Source of the DNA: Sediminibacillus terrae
Lineage (GTDB): Bacteria; Bacillota; Bacilli; Bacillales; Amphibacillaceae
Assembly: GCF_009602435.1 (NCBI RefSeq)
Contig: NZ_VZDQ01000029.1
Location: forward strand, 1-64,000
Direction of reading: 5' to 3'
DNA length: 64,000 nt
In this document: piece after piece, positions 44,204 through 53,832 of the stretch
Layout of the letters: every line of letters begins with the position of its first letter
Numbering within the stretch: position 1 is the first letter of the stretch
The notes under the pieces: model-generated
What the model was told of the DNA's origin: nothing
Databases searched by the model: none
What the model saw: only the letters and a program-made list of their open reading frames with translations
Made by a program: the position numbers and the translations under genes

Positions 44204-44254
44204 GGTTTTCTTAAGATTTTCCTTAAGCCTTTCTTATGTTTTCCTCCTTATAGT
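44200..44254 (+). promoter_or_regulatory. tandem TTAAG repeats and promoter of the ABC operon
   Basis: TTAAG at 44200, 44211 and 44223 and TTATG at 44234 recur at 11-12-base spacing, each followed by a T/C-rich stretch (such as GTTTTC). The -10 TATAGT is at 44249-44254, and the last repeats cover the -35 region. Direct repeats at one helical turn are the usual site of OmpR-family activators. Confidence 0.75.
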
Positions 44255-44297
44255 AAAAGCGTAAACATGAACAGGAAAAGATAGGGAGGAAAACCGG

Positions 44298-45221
44298 ATG
44301 AGTGACTATATATTGAAAACCAATCATTTATCAAAAAAATACCACGGCAAAATGGCACTCGACAAAGTGGATATGGCGATTGCCAAAGGATCGATTTATG
44401 GATTTATCGGGCAAAATGGAGCAGGGAAATCAACGTTTATTCGCCTGATAACAGGGCTGGCCAGTCCTACTGCGGGATCGTTCGAGTTGTTTGGCGAAAA
44501 TAGTGAACAAGAGCTGATCCAAGCGAGGAAACGGATCGGCACCATCATTGAGGGACCTGCTTTGTATCCGCATATGACAGCAGCCGAAAACCTTGAAGCA
44601 CACAGACTGTTGAAAGGCATCCCTGGTAAGGAATGCATCGACCAAAGCCTCAAGTTGGTAGGCTTGCAGGATACCGGCAGAAAGAAAGCCAAAAACTTTT
44701 CGTTAGGGATGAAGCAGCGTCTCGGACTGGCCATTGCTTTATTGGGCGATCCCGAGTTTTTGATCCTCGACGAACCGATTAACGGACTCGACCCAATGGG
44801 CGTCATCGAAATCAGGGAACTGTTGAAAAAACTCAACCAGGAACAGGAAATCACCATGCTGATTTCCAGCCATATTTTGAGCGAACTTCATTTATTGGCA
44901 ACCCATTATGGCATTATCCACGAGGGGAAATTACTGGAGCAGTTATCGGCAAAAGAATTGAATGAAAAATGCCAACAATACCTGCACATAAAGGTCGACC
45001 AACCGGACAAAGCGGCAACCGTGCTGGAGAGCGAGCTGGGAACAAGTGAATTTGAAGTGGTTGCAGACGGATCCATCAAGCTGTTTGCTTACACGGAGAT
45101 GCCAGGAAAAGTATCCAAAACACTGACAGACGAAGGACTGATTTTGGAACAGTTCATGCCAATGGGAGAAGAATTGGAAGAATACTTTACCCATCGCATC
45201 GGGGGTGTGCAGCATGGATAA
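44298..45221 (+). CDS. ABC transporter ATPase (BcrA/lantibiotic-immunity type)
   Basis: A 307-residue ATPase of the BcrA/SpaF group. It has Walker A GQNGAGKST, ALYPHMTAAENL, the signature FSLGMKQRLGLAIALLG, Walker B FLILDEPINGLDP and a C-terminal ~85-residue extension typical of drug-resistance ATPases. AGGGAGGA precedes the ATG. It overlaps the permease gene by eight bases. It probably exports bacitracin-like or lantibiotic peptides. Confidence 0.93.
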   Translation: MSDYILKTNHLSKKYHGKMALDKVDMAIAKGSIYGFIGQNGAGKSTFIRLITGLASPTAGSFELFGENSEQELIQARKRIGTIIEGPALYPHMTAAENLEAHRLLKGIPGKECIDQSLKLVGLQDTGRKKAKNFSLGMKQRLGLAIALLGDPEFLILDEPINGLDPMGVIEIRELLKKLNQEQEITMLISSHILSELHLLATHYGIIHEGKLLEQLSAKELNEKCQQYLHIKVDQPDKAATVLESELGTSEFEVVADGSIKLFAYTEMPGKVSKTLTDEGLILEQFMPMGEELEEYFTHRIGGVQHG

Positions 45222-45957
45222 CTTGATGAAGACCGAGTGGTTCAAGTTGAGGAATGACCGTTCCTTATGGGTGCTTACCGGGATAATCTTTGCGTATGCT
45301 GTTCTCCAGACAATGATGGACCGCTTGGATGGAGGAGAACTAACTCCTCTGAATGATTATTATCAATATTATGCACTAAGCTTCAATGAGCAAATCGTTT
45401 CCTACATCCCTTGTATTCTAGCCGGATTTTTTATCACGAGCGAGTACTCGAGGGGAACGATGAAGTCCCTCGCATCTTCGGGAAATAACCGGATCAGGAT
45501 TTACTTTGCCAAGCTGGTCATGTTCGCGGCCGGAGCGATTATCATCTCGCTCACCATGCCGGTGTTTATGACTGTCATCAGTGCCATCGTCGGTTTTCCC
45601 GGCAGTTTAGACTGGCCTTATTATCTCCAGACAATAGGACTCACGATCCTTTATGCGGCAGCTTTTGCCTCGATTATGGCGTTGTTTTCCATCATGTTTA
45701 CCGACAGCGGAAAGACCGTTGGATTTCTACTGCTGTTTTTCATGCTGGCAGATACCATGTTGGGGATGATCAGTTCCAAGCTGACGTTCTTGAAGCCTGT
45801 CCATGACAATTCTGTTTTTCAATTGTCAAAAAAAATCATAGAGATCAACCAAGTAGGTGGTACGGAAATGATCAAGATGATCGTGATTCCCATCGGGACA
45901 TTCCTGGTATTCGGGATTGTGGGTAGCCTTATTTTTAAACATAAAGAAATCAAGTAA
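45214..45957 (+). CDS. ABC-2 type permease partner
   Basis: A 247-residue ABC-2 permease with six hydrophobic segments. The first lies after the cytosolic start DNLMKTEWFKLRNDRSLW; FITSEYSRGTMKSLASSG is the conserved coupling segment after helix two. ATG 45214 has GGGGGTG upstream and overlaps the ATPase stop. It forms a transporter with the ATPase before it. Confidence 0.9.
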   Translation: MDNLMKTEWFKLRNDRSLWVLTGIIFAYAVLQTMMDRLDGGELTPLNDYYQYYALSFNEQIVSYIPCILAGFFITSEYSRGTMKSLASSGNNRIRIYFAKLVMFAAGAIIISLTMPVFMTVISAIVGFPGSLDWPYYLQTIGLTILYAAAFASIMALFSIMFTDSGKTVGFLLLFFMLADTMLGMISSKLTFLKPVHDNSVFQLSKKIIEINQVGGTEMIKMIVIPIGTFLVFGIVGSLIFKHKEIK

Positions 45958-45977
45958 GAAAGGTGGCGGGTGAGTAT

Positions 45978-46883
45978 ATGTTGTATGGTGCGATCATCCT
46001 GATGGGATTGTTTGTTGTGTGCCTGCTCGCCCGTCAGTACATGTTAAAAAAGGAAATCAAACGGATAGCCGGCCAGCTGCGTAAAGTCAATGAACGGGTT
46101 ACGGAAAAGAAAGTGGACATCCGTTTTTTTAACAACGATGTAGAAATCCTTGCAAAGGAAATCAACCAGCAAATCGACCGGACAAAACAGGCCAATGCGG
46201 ATAAGCGAAAGACGGAAAATGAGTTGAAGCAGGCTGTATCCTATATTTCGCATGACATCCGCACCCCGATGACGACGATATCGGGATATCTTCAGTTTTT
46301 GGAATCCGAACAATTAAGCGCCGAGGAAAGAAAGGAATACATCGAGACCCTCAAGAAAGGTGTAAAAAGATTGAAGGTCCTGCTGGAAGACTTTTTCGAG
46401 CTTTCTGTCATCGAACAAGCGGATTATCCGATAAAACTGGAAAGAGTAAAATTGAATCCGCTTCTTACCGAAGTATTGGTAGGTTTTTATGAAGAATTTA
46501 GTAAAAGAAAGATAGAGCCGAAAATGGAAAGGACGGGAGAAGAAGTTATGGTAATGGCAGATCCGTCTGCTATTACACGGGTGCTGGAAAACTTGGTGAT
46601 CAATGCGATCAGGCATTCGAGCGGGGAGGTGGCTGTCCAACTTGAACAGACCCCTTCATCCGTCCGTTTGACTGTCAGCAATTCGGTCGACGGTTTAAGC
46701 GAAGCGGATTTGGCCCATTTATTCGACCGTTTTTATAAAGCGGACCAGACAAGAACGGGAAAAGGTACAGGGCTGGGACTGCCGATTGCCAAGAGCCTGA
46801 TGGAAAAGATGAATGGCAGCCTGACTGCTGAATTAGTTGGAAAACAATTATTGATGACGTGTGAATGGGAAAGGTTGAATTGA
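45978..46883 (+). CDS. histidine kinase of the ABC export module
   Basis: A 301-residue kinase with a single N-terminal helix (residues 2-20), then a coiled linker. The phospho-acceptor His92 is in YISHDIRTPMTTISGYLQF. NLVINAIRHS and GKGTGLGLPIAKSLM are in the catalytic domain. With almost no outer region it must sense inside the membrane or via the transporter. ATG 45978 is preferred over GTG 45963 because GGCGGGTGAG lies before it. Last gene of the module, just before a terminator. Confidence 0.9.
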   Translation: MLYGAIILMGLFVVCLLARQYMLKKEIKRIAGQLRKVNERVTEKKVDIRFFNNDVEILAKEINQQIDRTKQANADKRKTENELKQAVSYISHDIRTPMTTISGYLQFLESEQLSAEERKEYIETLKKGVKRLKVLLEDFFELSVIEQADYPIKLERVKLNPLLTEVLVGFYEEFSKRKIEPKMERTGEEVMVMADPSAITRVLENLVINAIRHSSGEVAVQLEQTPSSVRLTVSNSVDGLSEADLAHLFDRFYKADQTRTGKGTGLGLPIAKSLMEKMNGSLTAELVGKQLLMTCEWERLN

Positions 46884-46909
46884 ATACATCATAAGTTTTT
46901 TTGGTATTG

Positions 46910-46945
46910 AAAAATCCCCTCCGAATAAAAAGGAAGGGATTTTTT
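46910..46945 (+). terminator. bidirectional terminator between kinase and LmrB-like gene
   Basis: AAAAATCCCCTCC pairs with GGAAGGGATTTTTT. A- and T-runs serve both convergent genes. Confidence 0.9.
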
Positions 46946-46963
46946 GCATGTCTGTAATCATGT

Positions 46964-48433
46964 TTAGCTTTCTGCCATTTCTGCCTCCGGCGCTTGTTTG
47001 ACACGCTTTATCCAAAAGGACAGGACAAGGCTGATCACCCCGAAGAGAAGCATAACGAAGTAGGCGTCACTGATTCCCTGGATAGAAGCTTCCATGGTCA
47101 TGTGTGCCTGTGTTTCGCCGTTAGCCGCACCTTGGGCCGCAATATCCTGTAGATGGGTTTTCGTTCTGCTCGTCATAATCGTGACGATCAAGGAAGTACC
47201 GATCGCACCGGCCACTTGCCGTGCCGTATTGGAGATAGCCGTTCCGTGTGCATTCAGCCTTGACGGCAGCTGGTTCAATCCAGCCGTTTGCAGCGGCATT
47301 AAAAATAATGCCATCCCGATCCGGCGTCCTGTGTACATCAAAATGAGGAATGTATAGCTTGTTGAGTCACTCAGATTGGCGAAGCTGTAGGTGGTTGCGA
47401 GAATGATCGCTATCCCGATGATGGCCAGCCATTTCACCCCGTAGCGGTCGAAAAGCTTCCCGACAGCAGGGCTCAACAATCCCATCAAAAGCGCGCCTGG
47501 AAACATGAGCGCGCCTGCTTCCAAAGCGGTGAAGCCCCGGGCGTTTTGCAAATAAAGCGGTAGCAAAATCATATCGGCATACATCACGACCGTGATGACG
47601 CAGTTAATGATTGTCGTCAGAGAAAACATATTGTAACGGAACGCTTTTAAATCAAGGAAAGGTTTCTCTGAAATCAACTGCCGCCACGTGAATAATCCGA
47701 TCGTAAGCGCGCCGACAGTAATCGAAATGATTACTTCTATATTGGACCAGCCTTCGTTTCCCGCCTCACTGAAGCCATACAATAGAGCGCCGAATCCGAT
47801 GGTGGAAAGAATCAGACTCACCAAGTCAATCTTGCCCTTTTTGGTTTCCGAGACGTTTTTCAAAAAGATGAAGCCGCAAATGATGATTATCACCACAAAT
47901 GGCACCATGCCGTAAAACAAGACCTGCCATGGAAAAGCATCGAGTATATAACCGGTAAGCGTCGGCCCGATGGCAGGGGCGAAAATAATCGCAAGCCCGA
48001 CTGTACCCATTGCGGCTCCCCGTCTTTCCGGAGGGAAAAGCGACAGAACGACGTTCATCAACAAAGGCATCATAATTCCGGTGGATGCTGCCTGGATGAG
48101 CCGCCCGGTGAGCAGGACAGGGAAGTTCATGGCCATGGCGGAGACAAGCGTCCCGGTCAGGAAAATGATCATCGCGGTCTGGAACAGCTGGCGGGTCGAA
48201 AAACGCAGCATCAAAAATCCCGTGACTGGAATCAAGACGCCATTCACCAACATATATCCTGTCGTCAGCCATTGTCCGGTTGCTGCTTCAATGTTGAATT
48301 CTTCCATCAATGTCGGAAGTGCCACCGTCATGGTCGTTTGGTTGAAAATAGCAAAGAAAGCGCCCAAAATCATGATCGCCAAGACCGGACCCTTTCTGAT
48401 TGGAATGCTGTCTGTTGTGTCGTTGGAAGTCAA
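46964..48433 (-). CDS. LmrB-like multidrug MFS exporter (DHA2, 14 helices)
   Basis: A 489-residue drug:proton antiporter of the EmrB/QacA group with 14 predicted helices. Motifs: FNQTTMTVALPTLMEEF (helix 1, D1-type), WLTTGYMLVNGVLIP, LIQAASTGIMMPLLMNVV and GLAIIFAPAIGPTLTGYI (antiporter motif C). Close in type to B. subtilis LmrB. The start is TTG 48433, with GGAAAGGATG eight bases upstream. It is divergent from a TetR gene that probably represses it. Confidence 0.92.
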   Translation of the reverse strand: MTSNDTTDSIPIRKGPVLAIMILGAFFAIFNQTTMTVALPTLMEEFNIEAATGQWLTTGYMLVNGVLIPVTGFLMLRFSTRQLFQTAMIIFLTGTLVSAMAMNFPVLLTGRLIQAASTGIMMPLLMNVVLSLFPPERRGAAMGTVGLAIIFAPAIGPTLTGYILDAFPWQVLFYGMVPFVVIIIICGFIFLKNVSETKKGKIDLVSLILSTIGFGALLYGFSEAGNEGWSNIEVIISITVGALTIGLFTWRQLISEKPFLDLKAFRYNMFSLTTIINCVITVVMYADMILLPLYLQNARGFTALEAGALMFPGALLMGLLSPAVGKLFDRYGVKWLAIIGIAIILATTYSFANLSDSTSYTFLILMYTGRRIGMALFLMPLQTAGLNQLPSRLNAHGTAISNTARQVAGAIGTSLIVTIMTSRTKTHLQDIAAQGAANGETQAHMTMEASIQGISDAYFVMLLFGVISLVLSFWIKRVKQAPEAEMAES

Positions 48434-48474
48434 TGATTGTCATCCTTTCCTAGGTGTTTCAGTAATTTTATAAA

Positions 48475-48492
48475 TTGTAGTATAATTTACAA
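48475..48492. promoter_or_regulatory. palindrome between the exporter and TetR genes
   Basis: TTGTA-N8-TACAA with TATAAT in its centre, in the 218-base divergent region. More TTGTA/TACAA half-sites lie at about 48533, 48566, 48581 and 48624. A likely TetR operator, though AT-richness makes chance half-sites possible. Confidence 0.5.
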
Positions 48493-48651
48493 CATATAAA
48501 TTAAATTATAGATAGGAAAATAGGCGGGTTCAACATACAATTTTTCTTGATGTGTCTATTAATTTACAAGTATTGATGTATTGTAGCTTAAAGCTGGGGA
48601 AACTCAGCAGATTTTGAAAAATTGTTGTATAGAAAGAAAGGGGAAAGGGAG

Positions 48652-49233
48652 ATGGAGGAAAAGAAAAAAACGGATCCACGGATCGTTCGGACACGTCGGT
48701 TGTTGAAGGATGCGTTTGTCGAACTGATTCAGGAAATCGATATCGAAAAACTGTCGGTAAACCGTCTGGCAGAACGGGCGACGATTAACCGGGTCACCTT
48801 TTACCTGCATTACCGCGATATACCGGATATGCTGGAAAAGATGGCTGATGAAATGATGAGTAATCTCATTGAAGTATGGAAGGAAGCGAAAGCAGAGCGA
48901 AACTCGGCTGAAGAAACCGAAAAGTGGCACGTAATGGAGAGCGTGCTGCATCATATAGCCGACAATGCAGCGTTTTACAAAATCGTTTTCACCTCTAAGC
49001 GGATTCCGATTTTCAGAGACAGGCTGTTGGCATTTTTGACAGAGCGGATCATATCCAGGGTGGAACGGAAAGGAGAAGAGTCCACTGTACATAAAGACAT
49101 TGTGATTTGGTATGATTCCGCAGCCTACATGGGTACGATCGTGGCCTGGCTGCAAAATGATATGCCGTACACGCCGTCTTATATGGCGAAACAGATTTAT
49201 CAGCTTCGCCACAGAGAGTTGGAGGAGAGATAG
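48652..49233 (+). CDS. TetR family regulator
   Basis: A 193-residue TetR regulator. The helix-turn-helix is LSVNRLAERATINRVTFYLHYRDIPDML (about residues 33-60); the C-terminus has the TetR_C_7 pattern (YMGTIVAWLQNDMPYTPSYMA). ATG 48652 has AAAGGGAG just upstream; the 10-residue longer frame does not. It is divergent from the LmrB-like exporter and probably controls it. Confidence 0.9.
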   Translation: MEEKKKTDPRIVRTRRLLKDAFVELIQEIDIEKLSVNRLAERATINRVTFYLHYRDIPDMLEKMADEMMSNLIEVWKEAKAERNSAEETEKWHVMESVLHHIADNAAFYKIVFTSKRIPIFRDRLLAFLTERIISRVERKGEESTVHKDIVIWYDSAAYMGTIVAWLQNDMPYTPSYMAKQIYQLRHRELEER

Positions 49234-49253
49234 ACGGATTAGATGTTTTTGGT

Positions 49254-49291
49254 AAAAAAGACGATTCCCTTTATTTGAGAATCGTCTTTTT
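49254..49291 (+). terminator. bidirectional terminator between tetR and araC-type genes
   Basis: AAAAAAGACGATTC pairs with GAATCGTCTTTTT; both directions have a T-run. Confidence 0.9.
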
Positions 49292-49306
49292 AGTGGCTTG
49301 ATCAAG

Positions 49307-50209
49307 TTATCTATTCGAAAAACCTATCGGCTCTTCTGCCGGCTCTTTCATTTTTCTGAACTGCGAAGGCGTGCACTTTTTATAACGTTTAAACGTACGG
49401 ATGAAATAACTCTGGTTGTCGAACCCGACGTCCAACGCGATGGTCAAGATTTTTCGGTTAGTTTCCCGCAGTAATTTCGCTGCATGATTGATACGGATGG
49501 TATTGGTATATTCAATCGGGGTCATCCGGACAATGGATTTAAAGAATCGATTGAAATGCCCCTCACTCATTTGCACAAGGCAGGCTAAGTCTTTGATCTT
49601 TATTTTTTCGTGGAAATGGTCCTCTATATATAAGAGGACTTTTTTAATTTGGTCCGTTTTTTCGTTATGAACCGTTTTTTCAGGTATAGGATAGTTCCCC
49701 AACCATTCTGCCATCACCTCGAACAATAGCCCTTTGATCGCCAATTCATAGGCTGGCGGCCTGTTTTGGGCATAGTGGATGATACGGGAAAGGGAGTGTA
49801 AAATTGATTGCTCCCAGTCAGTATTCGGTTTGATGATGAGAGGCTGGGACGTTTCCAGCTGTTCCAACCGGTCCACATAATGGGACTCTATTTGGTCATA
49901 CGCAAAGCTGCGGAGGAAATTAAGATGAAAGACAATAGCGGTAATCTGAAAAGCGTTTTGTTGCAAAGGATAGGATGCATGAAGCTGGCCGCTCGGAATC
50001 AGGACAGCTTCACCAGGCTCTAGGATGACACTGGAGGAACCAATTTGAAAAATGGCCGGTCCTTTTTCCAGGAGGGTAAATTCCATTTCATAGTGCCAAT
50101 GCAACCCGAAAATGACACCATTGGAATCAAGCTTGTTTTCTGTGTACGTTCTTAAAGGAAACATCGGATCGCCATGATTTCTGTCTTCCATCAAACGGTT
50201 TTTATCCAC
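49307..50209 (-). CDS. AraC family regulator of the alpha-xyloside cluster
   Basis: A 300-residue AraC/XylS regulator. The N-terminal cupin (HWHYEMEFTLLEKGPAIFQI near 37-56, LIPSGQLHASYPL near 71) binds the inducer. Two C-terminal helix-turn-helix units follow, with IKDLACLVQMSEGHFNRFFK near 202 and ILTIALDVGFDNQSYFIRTF near 257. The start is GTG 50209 behind GGGGGGAA. Divergent from the solute-binding-protein gene; likely activates the sugar operon on binding an oligosaccharide. Confidence 0.9.
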   Translation of the reverse strand: MDKNRLMEDRNHGDPMFPLRTYTENKLDSNGVIFGLHWHYEMEFTLLEKGPAIFQIGSSSVILEPGEAVLIPSGQLHASYPLQQNAFQITAIVFHLNFLRSFAYDQIESHYVDRLEQLETSQPLIIKPNTDWEQSILHSLSRIIHYAQNRPPAYELAIKGLLFEVMAEWLGNYPIPEKTVHNEKTDQIKKVLLYIEDHFHEKIKIKDLACLVQMSEGHFNRFFKSIVRMTPIEYTNTIRINHAAKLLRETNRKILTIALDVGFDNQSYFIRTFKRYKKCTPSQFRKMKEPAEEPIGFSNR

Positions 50210-50272
50210 TTGTGATTCCCCCCTTATCTTCTAATATATCAGAATTGTGTTATAAATTGCGAGAATTAATAA

Positions 50273-50286
50273 AGAAAACGCTTTCT
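50273..50286 (+). promoter_or_regulatory. cre-like site 1
   Basis: AGAAAACGCTTTCT is a palindrome close to the CcpA consensus TGNAANCGNWNNCA. It lies in the AraC/solute-binding-protein divergent region and suggests carbon catabolite repression. Confidence 0.6.
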
Positions 50287-50397
50287 ATTATCACTATTAT
50301 TTTAATTAAGCATTTGATTCTCCCTTATTAGGCAGCTCGACAAATCAAACGCGTTCAAACCGCCAATGGACAGGGGTCTTATTTTTTTATCAAATAG

Positions 50398-50411
50398 TGA
50401 AAGCGATTAAC
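50398..50411 (+). promoter_or_regulatory. cre-like site 2
   Basis: TGAAAGCGATTAAC matches most of the CcpA site and lies 66 bases before the solute-binding-protein start, where it could block transcription. Confidence 0.5.
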
Positions 50412-50476
50412 TAAGTCTTGCTGCATGAGCAAAATGGGAGAGTGCTGATCTTACAAGAAAAGAAGGGGTGTTGTTG

Positions 50477-51721
50477 TTGAAGAAAGGATGGGTGTTGTCT
50501 TTTACTAGTTTGCTGCTTCTCTTCATGCTGAGCGCTTGCGGAGGTGGTTCCAGTATCACAGAAGAATCCGGGACGGACACGGAAACCGCGGATGGAAAAC
50601 AGGAAATTCTTTTGTGGCACTATTATACCGGATCGGAGGAGTACCTGACGGAACTGTTGGACAACTTCAATCAGTCACAGGATGAAATACACGTGAAGAG
50701 TGAATACGTGCCGTTCAGCGATATTAAAAAGCAATTATCCATCGGCTCTGCCGGAGGCAATCTTCCTGACATTATTATATCGGATACTGTCGATAACGCT
50801 TCTTTGGCATCGATGGGCGTGCTGGCCGACATTACCGACAAAGTGGAGAACTGGGAGGAGACGGAAAACTTTTTAGAATCTCCTTTGCAGTCGACAGTCT
50901 ATGAAGGAAAAAACTACGGCATGCCTCTGACAAGTAACGCGTTGGGTCTGTTTTACAACAAAGGCATGTTCGAGGAGGCAGGAATGGAGCCGCCTGAAAC
51001 ATGGGGCGAGCTGAAGGAAACTGCTGCAGAATTGACGACCGATGACCAGAAAGGACTTGGTGTCTCCGCTGTCAAATCAGAAGAAGCCACTTTTCAATTT
51101 TACCCGTTCCTTTATTCGGCGGGAGGAGATTACCAACATTTAGATTCGGCAGAAGCAAATAAAGCATTATTGCTTATCAAAGACATGCTGGACGCTGGAT
51201 CGATGAGCGAGGATATACTTAGTTCGACCCAGGATGATCTAGCAACGAAATTTTCCTCTGAGCAATTGGCGATGATGGTCAACGGCCCCTGGATGATCGA
51301 ACGCCTGCAGGAAGCCAACCCGGACATGGACTTTGGCATCGTGCCGATTCCGAAAGACAAACAAGTTTCCTCCGTACTTGGCGGCGACAATATCGAAATT
51401 ACCAAGGAGGCCAATGTGGATGCGGCCTGGGAGTTTCTGAAGTGGCTGCTGGCTCCTGAGCAAATCGAAGGCTTTACCAAGAACACAGGGTATTTTCCGC
51501 CAAGACAGGATGTTTTGAATGAGTCGGACTACTGGAAAAACGATGACTATTTACAGGCTTTCATCCCGATTATGGAAGTGGCAGAAGCGCGCGGACCATC
51601 ACCGGATTGGCCGGAAATTTCCGAAGCGATTCAAATCGCCATCCAGGAATCACTGACCGATTCAAAATCAGTGGACGAAGCATTGTCCGATGCGGCCGCT
51701 AAGGTAGAGGAAGTAGAATAA
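50477..51721 (+). CDS. sugar ABC transporter solute-binding lipoprotein 1
   Basis: A ~414-residue family-1 extracellular solute-binding lipoprotein. The signal peptide KKGWVLSFTSLLLLFML ends in lipobox LSAC. Domain blocks: QEILLWHYYTG, LPDIIISDTVDNA, SNALGLFYNKGMFEEAG, LAMMVNGPWMIERLQ, VLGGDNIEITK. The start is one of GTG 50468 or TTG 50471/50474/50477; GAAGGGG at 50462 favours TTG 50477. Very similar to the second binding protein at 53833. No permease follows at once; a GH31 gene does. Confidence 0.9.
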   Translation: MKKGWVLSFTSLLLLFMLSACGGGSSITEESGTDTETADGKQEILLWHYYTGSEEYLTELLDNFNQSQDEIHVKSEYVPFSDIKKQLSIGSAGGNLPDIIISDTVDNASLASMGVLADITDKVENWEETENFLESPLQSTVYEGKNYGMPLTSNALGLFYNKGMFEEAGMEPPETWGELKETAAELTTDDQKGLGVSAVKSEEATFQFYPFLYSAGGDYQHLDSAEANKALLLIKDMLDAGSMSEDILSSTQDDLATKFSSEQLAMMVNGPWMIERLQEANPDMDFGIVPIPKDKQVSSVLGGDNIEITKEANVDAAWEFLKWLLAPEQIEGFTKNTGYFPPRQDVLNESDYWKNDDYLQAFIPIMEVAEARGPSPDWPEISEAIQIAIQESLTDSKSVDEALSDAAAKVEEVE

Positions 51722-51754
51722 CCGATTACTGCTGAGTTGGAGGGTGCAGGAGAT

Positions 51755-53752
51755 ATGAACGATGTTTTCAGTAAACAAGGCAGCTGCCTGATAAGAGAAT
51801 ACGATAGTGAAAAACTTTGGATAGAACCGTGGGGAGAAAACAGCTTGCGTGTCCGCTCGACATTTCATGCTGAAATGGAGCCGCAGGATTGGGCCCTGCT
51901 TGAACCGGAAGAGGGAACAGCCGAAATTACGATCGGCGAGGAAAAAGCCGTCATTCAAAATGGCAAGATCCGGGCCGAGCTGACAAGTGCCGGCAAGCTT
52001 ACTTTCTATAACCAAAAGAACGAGATACTACTGGAAGAGTATGTCCGAAACCGCAAGAACATCAAAGCGTTTTGCAGTGCGTTGAAAATCGATGCGCGTG
52101 AGTTTCAGCCCCACTTGGGCGGAGATTATCAACTGACGTTAAGATTTGAATCCAACCCGGAGGAAAAGCTTTACGGGATGGGGCAATACCAGCAGCCGAT
52201 ATTGGATTTGAAAAACTGCACACTCGAACTTGCCCAGCGAAATTCACAGGCCACCGTGCCATTCGCACTATCCAGTCTCGGCTATGGATTTCTCTGGAAC
52301 AATCCAGCTGTGGGGCAAGTGACGTTCGGAAAAAACATCACCGAATGGAAAGCAGAGTCGACCAAGCAACTGGACTATTGGATAACGGCCGGTGACACTC
52401 CGGCAGAAATCGAAGAAGCCTATGCCAAAGCGACCGGGACGGTGCCGATGATGCCGGATTATGGAATGGGTTTTTGGCAGTGCAAGCTGCGCTACCAGAC
52501 ACAGGAGGAATTGCTGGAGGTCGCAAGGGAATATAAACGTCGCGAACTCCCGATTTCGGTGATTGTCATCGATTATTTCCATTGGCCGAAACAAGGGGAT
52601 TGGCGGTTTGATAAAGATTACTGGCCAGATCCGGAAGCGATGGTCACGGAACTGAAAGACATGGGAATCGAGCTGATGGTGTCGATTTGGCCGACTGTCG
52701 ATAAGCAAAGCGAAAACTATGAAGAAATGTTGCGAAAAGGCTACTTGACGAGAACGGATCGCGGCATCCGTATAAATCACGACTTTCTGGGCAACACGCT
52801 TTATTTTGACGCCACCCATCCAGGGGCTAGAGAGTATGTCTGGAACAAAGCAAAACACAACTATTATGACTATGAGATCAAAACCTTTTGGCTTGATGAG
52901 GCAGAGCCGGAGTACAACGTCTACGATTTTGACAATTTCCGCTACCATATCGGGCCGAATCTCCAGGTCGGAAATATTTATCCAGCCATGTATTCAAAAG
53001 CATTTTACGATGGCATGACCGCCGAAGGACAGGAGAACGTGGTCAATCTTGTCCGCTGTGCCTGGGCCGGCAGCCAGCGATATGGCGCGCTCGTATGGTC
53101 GGGAGATATCGACTCCAGTTTTGCTTCACTGCGCAATCAGTTTGCCATTGGCTTGAACATGGGACTTGCCGGCATACCATGGTGGACAACGGATATCGGC
53201 GGTTTTCATGGCGGCAATCCGGATGACCCGGCGTTCCGAGAATGCATGGTCCGCTGGTTCCAATATGGTGCGTTTTGTCCCGTTTTTCGTCTTCATGGCG
53301 ATCGGGAACCACACCAGGAACCGTTGGGAACAAGCGGTGGCGGTTTATGCCCAAGCGGCGCGGACAATGAGGTGTGGAGCTACGGAGAGGAAGCTTATAA
53401 GATTTTTAAAAAATATATGGGAATACGTGAACGGCTTCGTCCGTATATAACCGAATTGATGGAAGCGGCGCACGCAAAAGGGACTCCGCCGATGCGCCCA
53501 TTGTTCTACGACTTCCCGCAAGACCAGGAAGCCTGGAATGTAGAGGATGCTTATATGTTCGGACCGGACCTGCTAGTGGCACCAATATTGTATGAAGGTA
53601 CGGCACGCCGTACGGTCTACCTGCCTCAAGGGGAGACTTGGAAGGATGCAAACAACGGCAACGTCTACGAAGGCGGACAGCGGATTACCTGCGAAACACC
53701 GCTTGATACCATGCCGCTGTTTGTAAGAGGAGACGCGGAACTGCCTTTATAG
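51755..53752 (+). CDS. glycoside hydrolase family 31 enzyme 1
   Basis: A 665-residue GH31 enzyme. The nucleophile is Asp381 in KTFWLDEAEPEYN and the acid/base is probably Asp451 in WSGDIDSS; NMGLAGIPWWTTDIGGF completes the site. The WLDE(A)EP form is that of the alpha-xylosidase/alpha-glucosidase branch distinct from YicI. No signal peptide: it acts on imported oligosaccharides. ATG 51755 is near GCAGGAG. It sits between two binding-protein genes, in one operon. Substrate: alpha-xylosides or alpha-glucosides; not decided by sequence. Confidence 0.92.
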   Translation: MNDVFSKQGSCLIREYDSEKLWIEPWGENSLRVRSTFHAEMEPQDWALLEPEEGTAEITIGEEKAVIQNGKIRAELTSAGKLTFYNQKNEILLEEYVRNRKNIKAFCSALKIDAREFQPHLGGDYQLTLRFESNPEEKLYGMGQYQQPILDLKNCTLELAQRNSQATVPFALSSLGYGFLWNNPAVGQVTFGKNITEWKAESTKQLDYWITAGDTPAEIEEAYAKATGTVPMMPDYGMGFWQCKLRYQTQEELLEVAREYKRRELPISVIVIDYFHWPKQGDWRFDKDYWPDPEAMVTELKDMGIELMVSIWPTVDKQSENYEEMLRKGYLTRTDRGIRINHDFLGNTLYFDATHPGAREYVWNKAKHNYYDYEIKTFWLDEAEPEYNVYDFDNFRYHIGPNLQVGNIYPAMYSKAFYDGMTAEGQENVVNLVRCAWAGSQRYGALVWSGDIDSSFASLRNQFAIGLNMGLAGIPWWTTDIGGFHGGNPDDPAFRECMVRWFQYGAFCPVFRLHGDREPHQEPLGTSGGGLCPSGADNEVWSYGEEAYKIFKKYMGIRERLRPYITELMEAAHAKGTPPMRPLFYDFPQDQEAWNVEDAYMFGPDLLVAPILYEGTARRTVYLPQGETWKDANNGNVYEGGQRITCETPLDTMPLFVRGDAELPL

Positions 53753-53832
53753 GGTCTGTCTATTTATCTTTTATCCGTGTAAAGTTGATGATGTTCTAAC
53801 AAAAAATTGTGTTTATTTTAGGAGGACAAAAA

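Noticed and set aside
48604-49305. 233-codon frame antisense to the TetR gene
   Set aside because: The sense frame has clear family motifs and a ribosome site; the antisense product is His/Phe-rich shadow sequence.
52268-52948. 226-codon frame antisense to the first GH31 gene
   Set aside because: It covers the catalytic region of GH31 in the opposite frame; no start site or motif.
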